Source: Podospora pseudocomata (lineage: Eukaryota > Ascomycota > Sordariomycetes > Sordariales > Podosporaceae). Taken from it: a DNA stretch of 64,000 nt. This document shows positions 45,184 through 56,154 of this stretch, piece after piece. The notes under the pieces are model-generated. The model saw only the letters and a list, made by a program, of their open reading frames with translations, made no database searches and was not told where the DNA came from. Positions within the stretch are counted from its first letter, which is position 1. Each line of letters begins with the position of its first letter. The translations under genes and the position numbers were made by a program. The stretch covers positions 2,046,001-2,110,000 of the forward strand of contig NW_026946366.1 in assembly GCF_035222375.1 (NCBI RefSeq), given 5' to 3'.

Positions 45184-46046
45184 GGAAAGAGCCCCAGTTG
45201 GGAAGTCACCTTTCTAATATAGACGCTCAGCTACAACTCACAGAGAAGAAATGCAATGCGTTCCACACCACAACCCCTCTCGAAAAAAAATTATCTTGAT
45301 TTGATAGCCAACTAACAACTACTACTAGGCAGTTACATAAGGTAGGGAAATAGGCCGTAAAGACTGTGCCAAAGAGAAACCCGATAGCCTCATGTTTTTC
45401 CGTTCTTTTTTGGCCTTCCTTTCCCTTTTTTGTCCTTCCTTGTGATGCGATACTCCTCCCCCTCGCCCAAAACCGCTGTTCTCACACACATAATCCTACA
45501 AAAGAGTGGAACCAGGACCAAGTCCCTCCGTTTCCACTTCATTCAGCCCAGACACATTTCCATCCCCTCCTCCCAGCAATAGACCCGCCTTGTTCGGCGT
45601 CCACCAGTCCAATGACAAAACAAAAAAAAAATCGAGGATATTCCTATACGCCATGCTTTCCGCCCGCCAACCGATGAAATGATAAAAACCAAAAACCAAA
45701 ACCAGCGAAAATAGAGTAGGGTGGTGTTACAACAGTGTTAGAGGCAGGTACTGTCAGCATAGCAGCTGGTTTGCCTTCATCTCCGCGTATGTGTTGGAGA
45801 TGGATCACTTTCGAGTGTATGATAGATATGCCGCCCCCAAAGTCGAATCGGCCCTGTAAGAGGTGTCGTCGGAGGAACCAAGAAAATGTAGCCCAGATGG
45901 ATAGAGAACGGTGAAGAGTATGAGAAATATAAGACCGGCCGAACCGCCTCCACCTCACCCAATGAATGTTTATGCGCACATGTCCTGGTAGTCATCACTT
46001 TCATAGCCGCTCTTTGATATCGTCAACTTTTCAGCGATAACGATCT
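45184..46046. other. Convergent 3' region, S10 locus / PRELI gene
   Basis: About 860 bp, T- and C-rich near 45390-45440 and with an A run at 45621-45630. No gene recognised. Confidence 0.4.
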
Positions 46047-46742
46047 TCAAGCAGCAGCCATACTCCGCTCTCTCGCGGCCCGCCTCAGCTCTAGCACACC
46101 AATGATCCCTGTCTGCCTCAACCTCTCCAGAATCATCTTCATGCCCTCTCTGCTCTTCCCCAATTGATCCTGCGTCTTTGTCGAAGCCAGCGTTTCAATG
46201 CTCCTCTGGATACCCCTCGCTCCCAGCCTGGCGAAGAACCCGCCCTCCTGGGCAGTGGTAGACAGGTTCTGATGCGACAACTTGTCCCGGAGCTTCTCTC
46301 CCAACCTGGATCTGAACACAACCTTGGTTTCCACCTCGGTGTTGTCCAGAGTTCTCGTCTTGGGAATGCTGTACATTTGTCTTTCGACTACCGACAGCAC
46401 GCCGACGAAGTTGAGGTTGCGAGACTCGGTGGACATCCAGCCTTCGCGCATATCCACCACAGAAGTCTCGAGGATGTACGAGGCCTGGGAGGCGGTCCCG
46501 CCTGTGAGGGTGGTAGGGAGGAGCTTCATGACGGCGGGGGGCATGCGGGACTTCTTGAGGTGGATGCGGGTTGTGTGGAGGCGGCCGGTGGCAGGGTCGA
46601 TGTGGGAGTCGATGGTGTCGGTGCTGAGGACATGAGAGGCAAAGGGGTTGAGCTGGGGGGAGCAGTAGCGGAGGAAGAAAGCGAGCGAGACGGCGGGGAA
46701 GGGATGGGCGTAGGTGTGGTTGGTGGTGTGGGTGAGGACCAT
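46047..46742 (-). CDS. PRELI/MSF1 (Ups-like) phospholipid transfer protein
   Basis: A single exon of 231 residues. The N-terminal two thirds form a PRELI/MSF1 domain. It has FPAVSLAFFLRYCSPQLNPFASHVLSTDTID, then the paired strands LHTTRIHLKKSRMPP and ASYILETSVVDMREGWM, then RNLNFVGVLSVVERQMY. Ups proteins, with Mdm35, carry phosphatidic acid or phosphatidylserine across the mitochondrial intermembrane space. Which of Ups1, Ups2 or Ups3 this equals cannot be settled by eye. The C-terminal helices are Arg/Glu-rich and end ERSMAAA. Upstream is a 1.8 kb spacer to the divergent Mpe1 gene. Confidence 0.9.
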   Translation of the reverse strand: MVLTHTTNHTYAHPFPAVSLAFFLRYCSPQLNPFASHVLSTDTIDSHIDPATGRLHTTRIHLKKSRMPPAVMKLLPTTLTGGTASQASYILETSVVDMREGWMSTESRNLNFVGVLSVVERQMYSIPKTRTLDNTEVETKVVFRSRLGEKLRDKLSHQNLSTTAQEGGFFARLGARGIQRSIETLASTKTQDQLGKSREGMKMILERLRQTGIIGVLELRRAARERSMAAA

Positions 46743-48541
46743 TTTGGCTGATTTTGGTGATGATTGTTTATTTCACGATGGTTATGGGGTATCTTGAAGC
46801 TGGAGTAGTAAGTTTGGAGGAGTGACGGTGGTAGTTGGTGGTGGGCGGCGGAGAGTCGAGGAGCTAGGATCCTGGAAGTACGTGGGGGAGGCGAAAGACG
46901 GGAATGGGTTGATCGGCCGGTATGGTGTCGTCGCTCGCGCAGTACAGACGAAAGGGTAAAAAGCAGTAGTGCAAAGAGCACGTGTGCAGGAAAGCGGAAT
47001 TACTTCATGAAGGAAGTGTTAGACACGGCGAGATGTGATTGTCGAGACAAGCACACCCTCGAGAATGGGAAAGACGGAGAAGCTTTTTTTCTTGGCTTCT
47101 GCGAAAAAGTTCCCGGTCGCTCGGGGGTGCCCCAAGTTGATGAAGATGAGGAGGCCACAATAAAGCAGGTGGGTGGTGACGCCGGATGAAGGGAGTTCAA
47201 TTGACAGAAAGACGCGGGGAGTTGGCCAGTTCAAAAAGAAGCGGGTGTCCAGGGAGTACAAGAGAGGGGGACGCAACTGTGACGATGATCATCGGCTCAT
47301 TCTCCCAGATTCTTGCTCGTCATTTTCAGTGGATTTCCAGAAGCCTTTCGAGCACAGCATCATTATGGCACCACTACCATCGGAGACCGCCCTGTGTAAC
47401 TTTGAAGGTAAAGTGCAACCGGCGTTTCAGCCGCAGGATATGACGTTCGCACCGTATTCACTACAAAAAAAGCATTTCGGACTTATACTCAAACTCTCTG
47501 ATAAAGGTCAAAACAGCCCTGACCTCACACATGATAATAGTCAATAGAGAGTGCCTCAATCTGCTGTTATTGTGTGAGGTCTCGATTGTTGCTGTCAGCC
47601 ACATGCATCACTTGCCAGCGGGCTGGCTCGTAACCCCACTTTCTGCCTGATAATCTAGGCCGACTTTCTGCTTGCGGAGCCCAGACTTCGGAACATTCCT
47701 CTCGCGGCTGACCTATTAATCATCTGACCGTTGGCCAACTTTAATTAACCGAACCCCGAGCTCTCGACTTCTTCACCACCAGCCCTTTTGCTCCAACAAC
47801 CAACGACGACGGGTGCAACACATCGCCAAAACCTTTTGCAGATCGACCATCGCAACAGTCGCTTTCCTCGCGAATATCTTCCTCTCGCATCTGGAAGAAT
47901 TTTGTTGCGTCTTTGATCATCACGCGGGATTGGCGCAACGGTGAAACAAGGACAAAGCAGCGGCGACATCGAAAAGGGCGGCGCGTCAGAGGAACGAACG
48001 TCCATCTAACCGATCCATCACAGGAATCCATCGCCATCACATTTCCATCGCGCCATCACCAGTCTGCTTGCAGGAGCATCTCCTTTGCTTGCTAGCGTTG
48101 AGTGGGGTCTGTTTTTTTGCTTCTTTTCGTTTGGCTGACAGAGCGTTGGGGACAAGTGTTGGCAAGTGATCAAGAAGGGGTGCTGTTTTTTAGGAGGGAG
48201 GAGTCGCACACGAATCCATCACTGCTTTTCAGCTCAATTGAATAGAGTGCTATTTCTGCAGCGCTGGGTCTTTGTACTTTTCCTTTTTTTTTATCGTCCA
48301 TTCAAGAGGCGCTTTCTGTCTCCCCCGGAGAGCATATCAGAATTGATTCCCATTCAACCTGTTGAGTTGAGGAAAGAAGAAGAACAAAACAGGCAAAACG
48401 TCGTCACCTGGTTTAGGGAATCAAGAATTCAAGTTCGCTTCGCTTTACCCATTCCTAGTGTGCGAGCAGGTTTAGCAGAGAAGAGAGCGCCGACACGACT
48501 CTAATTGACAGCTACATTTTCGACCATCAACCAGACCCAAG
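46743..48541. promoter_or_regulatory. Divergent intergenic region, PRELI / MPE1
   Basis: 1.8 kb between divergent starts. Upstream ATGs occur, for example at 47365 (a frame of about 60 codons to 47547), which could be a small upstream ORF or a leader feature; no conservation can be judged. No RNA gene seen. Confidence 0.4.
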
Positions 48542-50600
48542 ATGGCGTCTTCAGTATTCTTCAAGTTCAAGTCGCAAAAAGAGCCAACGCGAGTGGCCTT
48601 TGATGGAACAGGCATTTCTGTTTTCGAGCTCAAGCGCGAGATCATTCTTCGCGCTGGCCTCGGTGACGGCACAGATTTTGACCTGGCCATCTATGCTGAT
48701 GAAAATGGAAAAGAAGGTAAGCAGCTAGGTTCAGCTTCACATTCAAGGTGTGCGAGCTAACAAGATGGCAGTCTATGACGATGACACCTCCATCATTCCC
48801 CGGTCCACCACTGTCATCGCCCGGCGTATGCCCCCGAAGAATCCCGGAAGAGGCGGCGCTGCTCGATATGTCTCTGGAAAGATGCCCATCCACGCGAAGA
48901 ATTCGTCACGCAGGGAGCAAACAGCAAAGCCAGCGGCCAAGACCCAGTCCAACACTCTAGCGCAACTAAGCAGCGCCATGACAGAAGAGGAGAAGATGGC
49001 TGCCGTCTTCCAGGCCCAAACCGAGCACTTCACCTCGAGAGAAGAGGAAATGGCTACTCAACAGTATGTCGCCAAGGGTGGCCCCAAAAAGCCCGCCAAT
49101 GTTCCCGACCACGACCCACCCCAAGGCTATATCTGCTACCGATGTGGTGAGAAAGGCCACTGGATTCAGCTTTGCCCAACCAACGACAATCCCGATTTCG
49201 ACAACCGCCCTCGCGTAAAGCGTACCACTGGCATTCCCAAGTCTTTCCTCAAGACAGTCGACAAGGCAACTGCGCTTGGTCAGAATGCTGATGGAGATGA
49301 CTCCAAGACACCATCCGGCATCATGGTCAATGCTGATGGAGAGTACGTGATTGCAGAGCCTGACAAGGTGTCATGGGAAAGGTTCCAGGCCAAGGCCAAG
49401 TCGAACAACGCGGCATCAAAGGCAGCTATGGAAGGGGAGAAGGAGGTCCAAGAGAGAGGCTTGGAATGCTCCATCGACAAGAAGATGTTCATAGAGCCAA
49501 TGAAGACTCCGTGTTGTAGTAAGACGTATTGCAATGACTGCATCACCAACGCTCTCATTGAGAGCGACTTCGTCTGCCCTGCCTGCAATGCAGAGGGTGT
49601 CTTGATTGATGATCTCAAGACAGATGAGGAAGCAGTCGAGAAGCTCAAGCAATTGCTTGCCGACAGGGATAGTAAAGCCAAGGAGGGTTCCAAGAGCCCA
49701 AAAAGCCCCAGCGAAGCATCAACCAAATCCGCCCAGGCCACCGGTGTCGAACCAACAAACATCAAGAAGTCTGCTTCTCCTTCGCCGGCCCCTGCTAACC
49801 CGGCCGCGCTACCACAGCAAACTGGCCAGCAGCAAACCACGACATCCACCCCCTCGGTCCGAAGCGCCACTTCGACACCTGTCCACAACGAGCCAAGCCA
49901 GCAAACATCCAAGAAGCGGCCCGCTGAAGATGCCCTCGAGAACCCCAAGATCCCCAAGGCGCCCAAGGCCATGCAGCCAACTCAACAGAAGCCACCAGTA
50001 AACCCCATGATGGGCGGCAACAACATGATGAACGGCATGAACCCCATGGCCGGCGGCATGATGCCCGGTATGAACATGCCCGGCATGAACCCGATGATGT
50101 TCCCCGGCATGAACCCCATGAGCCTGAACATGATGGGCGGCTTTGGGGGCATGCCCGGCAGCTTTGGCGGGCCAGGCGGCATGCCCAACATGAGCATGAA
50201 CGGGATGAACATGATGAGCCCGATGATGAACCCGATGATGAACCCGATGATGAACGGGTTCCAGGGAATGCCTAACAATAACAGCAACAACAATAACAAC
50301 TTCAACCCACGGCACAACAACTGGGGTGGGCCGAGTGGTGGTGGGTTTCAGGGGCATCAACAGCAACAACAACAGCAGCAGCAGCAGCAGCATAACCAGC
50401 ACCCGCCACAGCAGCAGCAGCAGAGGCCACCGCAGCAGATGATGGGTATGGGTATGGGCATGAACGGCGGCGGCATGATGAAGAACTTTTCCCACCAACC
50501 GGCTGATGACGAGGACGCCTACTTCCGGAAGCCAGTCAACCCGCACCGCCACCAGAACCGCCAGAAAAGGGTCAGGCCGAGTGATTACCGGGAGCTTTGA
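48542..50600 (+). CDS. mpe1: Cleavage/polyadenylation factor subunit Mpe1 (RBBP6-like)
   Basis: Mpe1 belongs to the nuclear CPF complex that cleaves and polyadenylates pre-mRNA. Two exons, 48542-48716 and 48772-50600, give 667 residues. Residues 1-80 form the ubiquitin-like DWNN domain (VFFKFKSQKEPTRVAFDGTG to VYDDDTSIIPRSTTVIARR). A CCHC zinc knuckle, CYRCGEKGHWIQLC, is near 180-193. A RING/U-box finger (CSIDKKMFIEPMKTPCCSKT to CPAC) is near 291-330. After a Ser/Pro linker the tail (about 410-660) is unusually rich in Met, Asn and Gly, with MNPMMN repeats and a polyglutamine run near 50361-50390. Domain order is diagnostic. Confidence 0.96.
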
Positions 50601-50612
50601 GCAGGCTGAGGG

Positions 50613-50638
50613 TTTTTTTTTTTTTTTTTTTTTTTTTT
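50613..50638 (+). repeat. Poly-T run of 26
   Basis: 26 consecutive T just after the MPE1 stop codon (50598-50600). It lies in the 3' untranslated region on the coding strand. Confidence 0.9.
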
Positions 50639-51024
50639 GTAACGATAATGATTTTCATCATGAGGGTGGTGAGGCCGGGCGGGGGAGTATATACATCATC
50701 ACAAACAAGCGAGCATAAGGGTGTGTGTGAAACGTGGGAAGCTATCTGGCTTTTGGAGCGGGGACCGGGTTTTCAAGAGGAGCAAGTTGCATTACTCTTC
50801 CCATTGGCGTTTTTTCTTCTTTCTCTTTTCTCACTCTCTTGATTCTTCTTGTAATCTTCTTTATCTGGGGCTGTGGTTTGGGGGGGATGTTTTCGGGATT
50901 GGGGTTGGTTGTGACATGAATAATCACCACAAAACAACACCACATGGAGCAAATGTGGCTTGGTATGGCGGGGTTGGGAATTATCCTGGTTTTTTTCCCT
51001 TCTTTTTTCCACAGCAACGTACAG

Positions 51025-51308
51025 CACACACACACACACACACACACAACAAAATAAAACAAGCGGGAAACAGGAAAGCGGTGGGATGTCCAAAACGAGC
51101 CGGGATAGGGAAGGTTGGAAGGGGGGTTATTCAACAAGGCAAAGGGACATATGATGGATGGGTGGATTGGTATGGATGGATGGGATGCTGGAGTAGGGGC
51201 AATGGGAAAGCGAAGGGAAATTAGGAAATAACCGGGAAATTCGGATTGATAAACTGAGTTTTATTTGTGTATATATACCACACACTTGACACACACACAC
51301 ACACACAC
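51025..51308. repeat. (CA)n microsatellites
   Basis: Two CA/AC tracts, about 51025-51048 and 51289-51308, in the gap between MPE1 and GET3. GATG-type short repeats lie at 51152-51186. Confidence 0.85.
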
Positions 51309-52085
51309 TTTCTCTCTTGCCTTTTGTTTCATTTTTCTTGTTACTGGTTGGTGATTGGTTTTTTCAAGTCTTGTGCTGACATTCTGGGAATACAAATTGA
51401 AATCCTTTATAAATCATGATTTCCGTGCCTTATCCCAGTGAAGCTTCCTCTTATCATATGAAAACTTGAGCTAGATATTCAAACAAAAATCTACAAACAT
51501 GGAAAAGGACCAAAACTGCATTGGAAAGCAAACCACATACTTTCGCTCGCTATATGCTCTAATTCTTCGCTACCCTCAGCATCCCAATACAGCAGATTAA
51601 ATAAAAAAGCCGCCCCGTTTCAAAAAGGTAAAACAGTTTGAATCCTTTCCTTTGGTGGTGGAGGCTTCAATTTATACCGTGGCCATCTTCTCACCTTCCA
51701 AGCCCTTGGAAGACCTGATCTGCACAGTCGCCACAAATATCGCCGACCTGCGTCAGAAAGACCAGCTGCACCTATCGCTACGACTTCCCCGAAAGCTTAA
51801 ATCTAAAACACCCGCCTCGAACTGTGCAAGCCGGTCCTCGGCGATTTCCAGCCAGGTTAACCCCCCCGATTGAAATGGGAGTTCTACGTCCACTGCCTGC
51901 CAGTACGGCCACTGGCCAGTCCGACTCTTCAATATCTGCCGCTGCCAGGGACCACCCCGCGTTGCTGATGTACAATCAGGGTATCCTTTCTCGGTGAGAC
52001 CCATCAAAGCAGTGATAACTATCTTCCTCTCTCGTTCTTTAGAATACTAATCAATGTTTGAGCATGCTTGGTATCCGCCTGTATC

Positions 52086-53171
52086 CTATGACGGGGGAAC
52101 AAAAGGCTTGACCAGCATCTCACTGAACTTCTCCAGCTTCTCCTTCCCTCGAACCTCCTCCACCAGAAGTGGCATTTTTACCACGTTGAACTCGTCGTAA
52201 AGCTCCTCAATCTGATCGAGGTACTTCTTTTGCATGCGCCGTCTGGCCGTGCATTGCTCGCAATCGGAACCGGGCTTCGGGAACAGAAGCTGATTGACCA
52301 CAATACAGTGGGTATCAATCTGGTAGCTAGCCAGTTCTTGAATCATACGCTCCGTCTCGTAGAGAGACAAGAACTCTGGAATGCAGACGCAGACGAAGGT
52401 GGTGAGGCGCTCGTCCTTGAATTGCTGGTTGACTTCTGAAATGGTGGCGCGAAGGGCTTCGAGCTTTTCCATCATCTCACCGAGGTTCTGACCGTTAGGA
52501 AGGGCACCGTTGGCGCCCAGAAGTCCGTTCAGGACTCCTCCAAACTGACTAGAGAGCTGCGAGATCTTCTTCAGGGCCTTCTCCAGAACAGAAGGGAACT
52601 GGAGGAAACGGAGTGTGTGGCCGGTTGGGGCGGTGTCGAAGATGATGGTCTCGTAGGAGAGTGACTTGACCTGCTTCAGGACTTCGGCAAAGGACATGGC
52701 TTCATCGATACCGGGAATCTGATAAGAAGTACGGTATTAGCCAGACTGGTTGACACATCACTGACAAACACTCTTATAACTTACCGACAGGGCAAGGTCC
52801 TGCATCATACCCCCCATACCCCCCAAACCTTCAGCGCCCTCACCCTCAGCCTGTCCAGCAAGCAAGTCTTGCATGCTTCCATTTGGATCAATCTCCATGG
52901 CGAAGAGATTCTCGAAACCATCTACCTTGCGGGCGTCCTTGCCGAACTTTTGGCTGAAAGCGTCGCTCAGGTTGTGGGCGGGATCGGTCGAGATGAGAAG
53001 CACAGAGCGCCTGACCTTGGCCAGCTGGATGGCAAGACTGCACGAGGTTGTCGTCTTGCCCACACCACCCTTTCCACCTACGAAGATCCATCTGAGGCTG
53101 CGTTGGTCGAGGATCGACTGGAGCGTGGGCTCCATAGCATCGTCGTCGGCGTTGATGACTGCGGTCGACAT
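52086..53171 (-). CDS. get3: Get3/ASNA1 ATPase for tail-anchored protein insertion
   Basis: Get3 is a cytosolic homodimeric ATPase that receives tail-anchored proteins and hands them to Get1/Get2 at the ER. Two exons, 53171-52785 and 52718-52086, give 339 residues. The deviant P-loop GKGGVGKT is at 33-40 ([19 protein letters not shown]). [12 protein letters not shown] is the switch I and A-loop region, and [18 protein letters not shown] is switch II. The zinc-binding CxxC pair is at about 282 and 285 ([11 protein letters not shown]), where two subunits share a zinc ion. A Gly/Met-rich client loop contains [10 protein letters not shown]. All features are standard. Confidence 0.97.
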
Positions 53172-54245
53172 CTTGGCGGTTGTCTACTGAGTGTAGGTAG
53201 CGGCGGGAATTCTGGAGAGATTGCGGAATTACGGTCGTTCAAGAAGAGAGAGAGAAAGAAGGCAAGCTGTGCAAGTGGTGGTCAAGATTGGTCCAAGTTG
53301 TCGCGTCCCAAGGGGCTTTGGAAACAGCTGGAAACCCACCGTCGGGTGTGGACGTCGCTGGGTCTGGCCTGCCAGCCCGCAACGTCACAGGCTTCGTGGC
53401 GGGGCAAGCTCGACCTCGACAGGGGGGGTTCATTTGGTGGGGTAATATCTTGGCATCTGATGGGAGGCATCTTGTCTTGAAGTTCGAAAGGAAGAAATGG
53501 AGAAGCAGCTCAGCTTCATGCATCGCTACGACGCAAACTGTTTTTTTGGCCCCAAGCTGAAGCTGACGAACTTCCACAACAGGTACACAGCGGAATCTGT
53601 TTGGTTACTAAAGCTACCACCTTTGTTGATTAGCGTGACCATCTCGCCGCCCTCAGGCAGATCAATAGTTGACGGACAGAAGAGCGGTGACTTTTTTGTT
53701 TCGCCTGAGCCGCATTTATCATCAATGTTGTGGTTCGAGCTCACGGTGAGGCGAGGATACCACCGTTGTGTACAACGTCCTGTCTGTCCTCACCTGGAGG
53801 CAATAAAGGAAACAATGCAACACTTTATAGCCCCGTGCAAAGTATCCAAGCCAGGTAGGTATCCAACTGGTGGCATCCAAGCAGGCGGACAGCGGCAGAT
53901 ACCGACGCTTGTGTCCGGTGGCAGCGGGGCTGAGAAGCTCTCTGGAGTGGATGTTGAGCATTGGTGCACCGATGTGGCCATCGCATCAGCCCCCAAGAAA
54001 GCGCAAGCAAATCCATTCCAGGGGTATTAGTAGTGTAATGCTTCTTGTCGATCCTTTTCTATATGGTGACTTTCAAGTTTATAAATATCCTCTACCTATC
54101 CTCTCTCCATTGTTTCTTTGTCTCTCTCTATACATAGCTCACTCATCACAACAACAACCCCTCCTCTTATCGCTTCTGATAAGCCCATTCCCCCTGCTAC
54201 ACCACCCCACCGCTCACTCACTCAGCTTGTAGCTCACCTCTCAGT
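53172..54245. promoter_or_regulatory. Divergent intergenic region, GET3 / HIU hydrolase
   Basis: About 1.1 kb before the HIU hydrolase leader. Only short frames without family features. Confidence 0.4.
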
Positions 54246-54338
54246 GTAAGTCATTGCCTGCCTACTACCCCCTCGTGATACCCTCACTTTCCCCCCTCCC
54301 TCTCCTCACATCCAATCTAACCACCACCCCCCTCAAAG
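54246..54338 (+). other. Probable 5' UTR intron of the HIU hydrolase gene
   Basis: A GTAAGT donor at 54246, a branch CTAAC at about 54317-54321 and an acceptor CAAAG ending at 54338 lie just before the ATG at 54346. Length 93 nt fits the other introns here. Confidence 0.55.
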
Positions 54339-54345
54339 CGCAAAA

Positions 54346-54777
54346 ATGACCGAATCAACAACTACCAAAGACCGCATAACCTGCCACATCCTCGACACAA
54401 CCCTCGGCCAACCCGCCCGCTCCGTTCGCGTCTCCCTCTCCCTCCTCTCTACCTCCACCGCCTCCCCCGGCCCCCTGAACCCCCCACCAGTCTTCGAGTC
54501 CACCACCGACGAGGACGGCCGCATCAAGACCTGGCTCCCCTACTCCTCCGCCACCTCCTCGGGCGAGGTCCCCGTCTACACCCTCGAAGACGTCTTCGGC
54601 TCCATCAGGGGCCCCTCCCGCTGGGTCCTCAAGTTCGACACCGAGTCCTACTTTGGCGGGCCCGACAAGACCTTCTTCCCCGAGGTCAACGTCGTGTTCA
54701 ACGTGGCCGAGGGGGAGAGGTATCATGTCCCGCTGTTGCTGGCGCCGTATAGCTATTCCACTTACCGGGGGAGCTAA
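54346..54777 (+). CDS. 5-hydroxyisourate hydrolase (transthyretin-like)
   Basis: It hydrolyses 5-hydroxyisourate, the product of urate oxidase, on the way to allantoin in purine breakdown, usually in peroxisomes or cytosol. A single coding exon gives 143 residues. The family start ITCHILDTTLGQPA contains the His of the active site. TDEDGRIKTWLP supplies the Arg, and the protein ends in the diagnostic YRGS. FPEVNVVF and YHVPLLLAPYSYSTYRGS complete the transthyretin sandwich. A Ser/Pro insert (LLSTSTASPGPLNPPP) makes it slightly longer than bacterial forms. No signal peptide is seen. Confidence 0.96.
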   Translation: MTESTTTKDRITCHILDTTLGQPARSVRVSLSLLSTSTASPGPLNPPPVFESTTDEDGRIKTWLPYSSATSSGEVPVYTLEDVFGSIRGPSRWVLKFDTESYFGGPDKTFFPEVNVVFNVAEGERYHVPLLLAPYSYSTYRGS

Positions 54778-55524
54778 ATTTCCTCTTTGTTGGAGGGGGA
54801 ATGATATGAGTGAGAGGGAGTAATGGTTTTGGGGGAAAGCATCTTTTTGTCAGTAGCATCATTTTATGTCTGGGCATATATGGGGCATAACAGCAAAGTG
54901 TGAGAGCGTCGTTCGTGGTTGCATATCTCTGGGTTTATGTAGGGCGAAATTCCAAGGAAAGCATTTTGCCATCATACTGATGAGATCGAAATATTTCCGG
55001 GTTGTGCTTTTGGCCACCACATAAACGATCAAGCTTCACGTATGACCACTGGGCCAAAACACCGGGCAAAGTATGGTTCCAAATCAATGAGTACTGAGAT
55101 GATGTTCAATTAATGATTCTCCAATACGGAGTATTTGCGAAAAGCCATGGATACTAGGTAGGTAACTAGTAGACCACCCAGCAAGTCTCTGCCTCAAGCA
55201 GAAGGCCAGGTGATAATCTGCCCATATCACCCACTAGAAACACGACATACAGTCTGCATGCTGTCGCTTCCCTTTCGTCTGTTTCTTCTGCGGCGTGTGC
55301 TTCTTCTTTGTCGAATTACGCCCAGCTTTTCCCATGTTTTGTTGACTCCCGTGGTGCTGCTCATGCGGCTCCCTTCCATGTAAATGCATATGCTCAAAAT
55401 AATTGTTACCGGAACTCCTCGCTCGTAAAAGAAATGCTGCCCCCGAAGAGGTATCCCTTGCCTTCCCCCCCATATCGAAAGACCAATTGCGAATTTTCCG
55501 TCGAACTCCCCGGCTTCTGCTGTT
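54778..55524. other. Convergent 3' region after HIU hydrolase
   Basis: About 750 bp, no recognised gene. The stretch AATACGGAGTATT near 55122-55134 is a short palindrome. Confidence 0.35.
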
Positions 55525-56154
55525 CTATCTGTGCAAGAGCCTGTTGATGAGACTGCTCCTGCGACGATGTCGGCGTCCGTCTCTAGGATCCCTGGCTGCG
55601 TCTCTTGGATCCTGTTTCACTTGGCGGGTTGGGGAGTGTGGAGGCGAGCCTGTGCCGTCGGAGGTGGTGACACTATGGCCGTCCCGAGACGTCGGTCGAA
55701 TACCAGCGGGTTGCTCAGCACTGGGTCGAATAGACCCAAAAGCCATGCGGCCTAGAGTAGCCAGAGCTCCTTCGTCAGAAGAGCCGCTGACTTTGCGGTC
55801 ATACAGGCTAAGAGATCGACCATATGGTCGCTCAGTCTGAACTTGGAAGGACATCCTGTGCCTGATGAGTGCCCTGCCCACATTCACATCGTCTTCCGTG
55901 ATGCATGCATCAGGACCAATCTTGGCGTCAGGGTGAGGAAGGGTGGTGTTCCTATCTGTGGGCATCTTGTTAGCGAGTCTGAACAATACAAGGACTTGGG
56001 TATTTCATAACTTACTTCCACAGAATGTATCGGGGAACCCCGTGTCCCTGATTCGTGTGGAGGTTTGTGATGGGCTTCTGGGAGGCGTAGCCATATCTTC
56101 GGATATCGTTGAGAAGCTCGTCGAAGGAGACTTTCTGAATCTTGGTCTACGCAT
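55525..56154 (-). CDS. Small Arg/Ser-rich protein of unknown function
   Basis: Two exons, 56154-56016 and 55955-55525, give about 189 residues. The intron has a GTAAGT donor, a GCTAAC branch and a CCCACAG acceptor. The start is the first ATG after an in-frame stop; a second in-frame ATG lies at 56094. The protein is Ser/Thr/Pro/Arg-rich, with ITEDDVNVGRALIRHRMSF in the middle and a basic end (RHRRRSSLINRLLHR). No domain, signal peptide or membrane segment is visible. I do not recognise a family. Splice signals on this strand, and frame continuity across them, argue for a real gene. Confidence 0.45.

Larger units (their letters stand above)
50601..52085. other. Convergent 3' region, MPE1 / GET3
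   Basis: 1.5 kb of low-complexity T-rich, CA and GATG stretches. No gene recognised apart from the repeats listed separately. Confidence 0.45.

Noticed and set aside
49809-50552. 247-codon His/Val-rich frame opposite the Mpe1 tail
   Set aside because: A mirror of the ATG- and CAG-rich repeats in Mpe1, not a separate gene.
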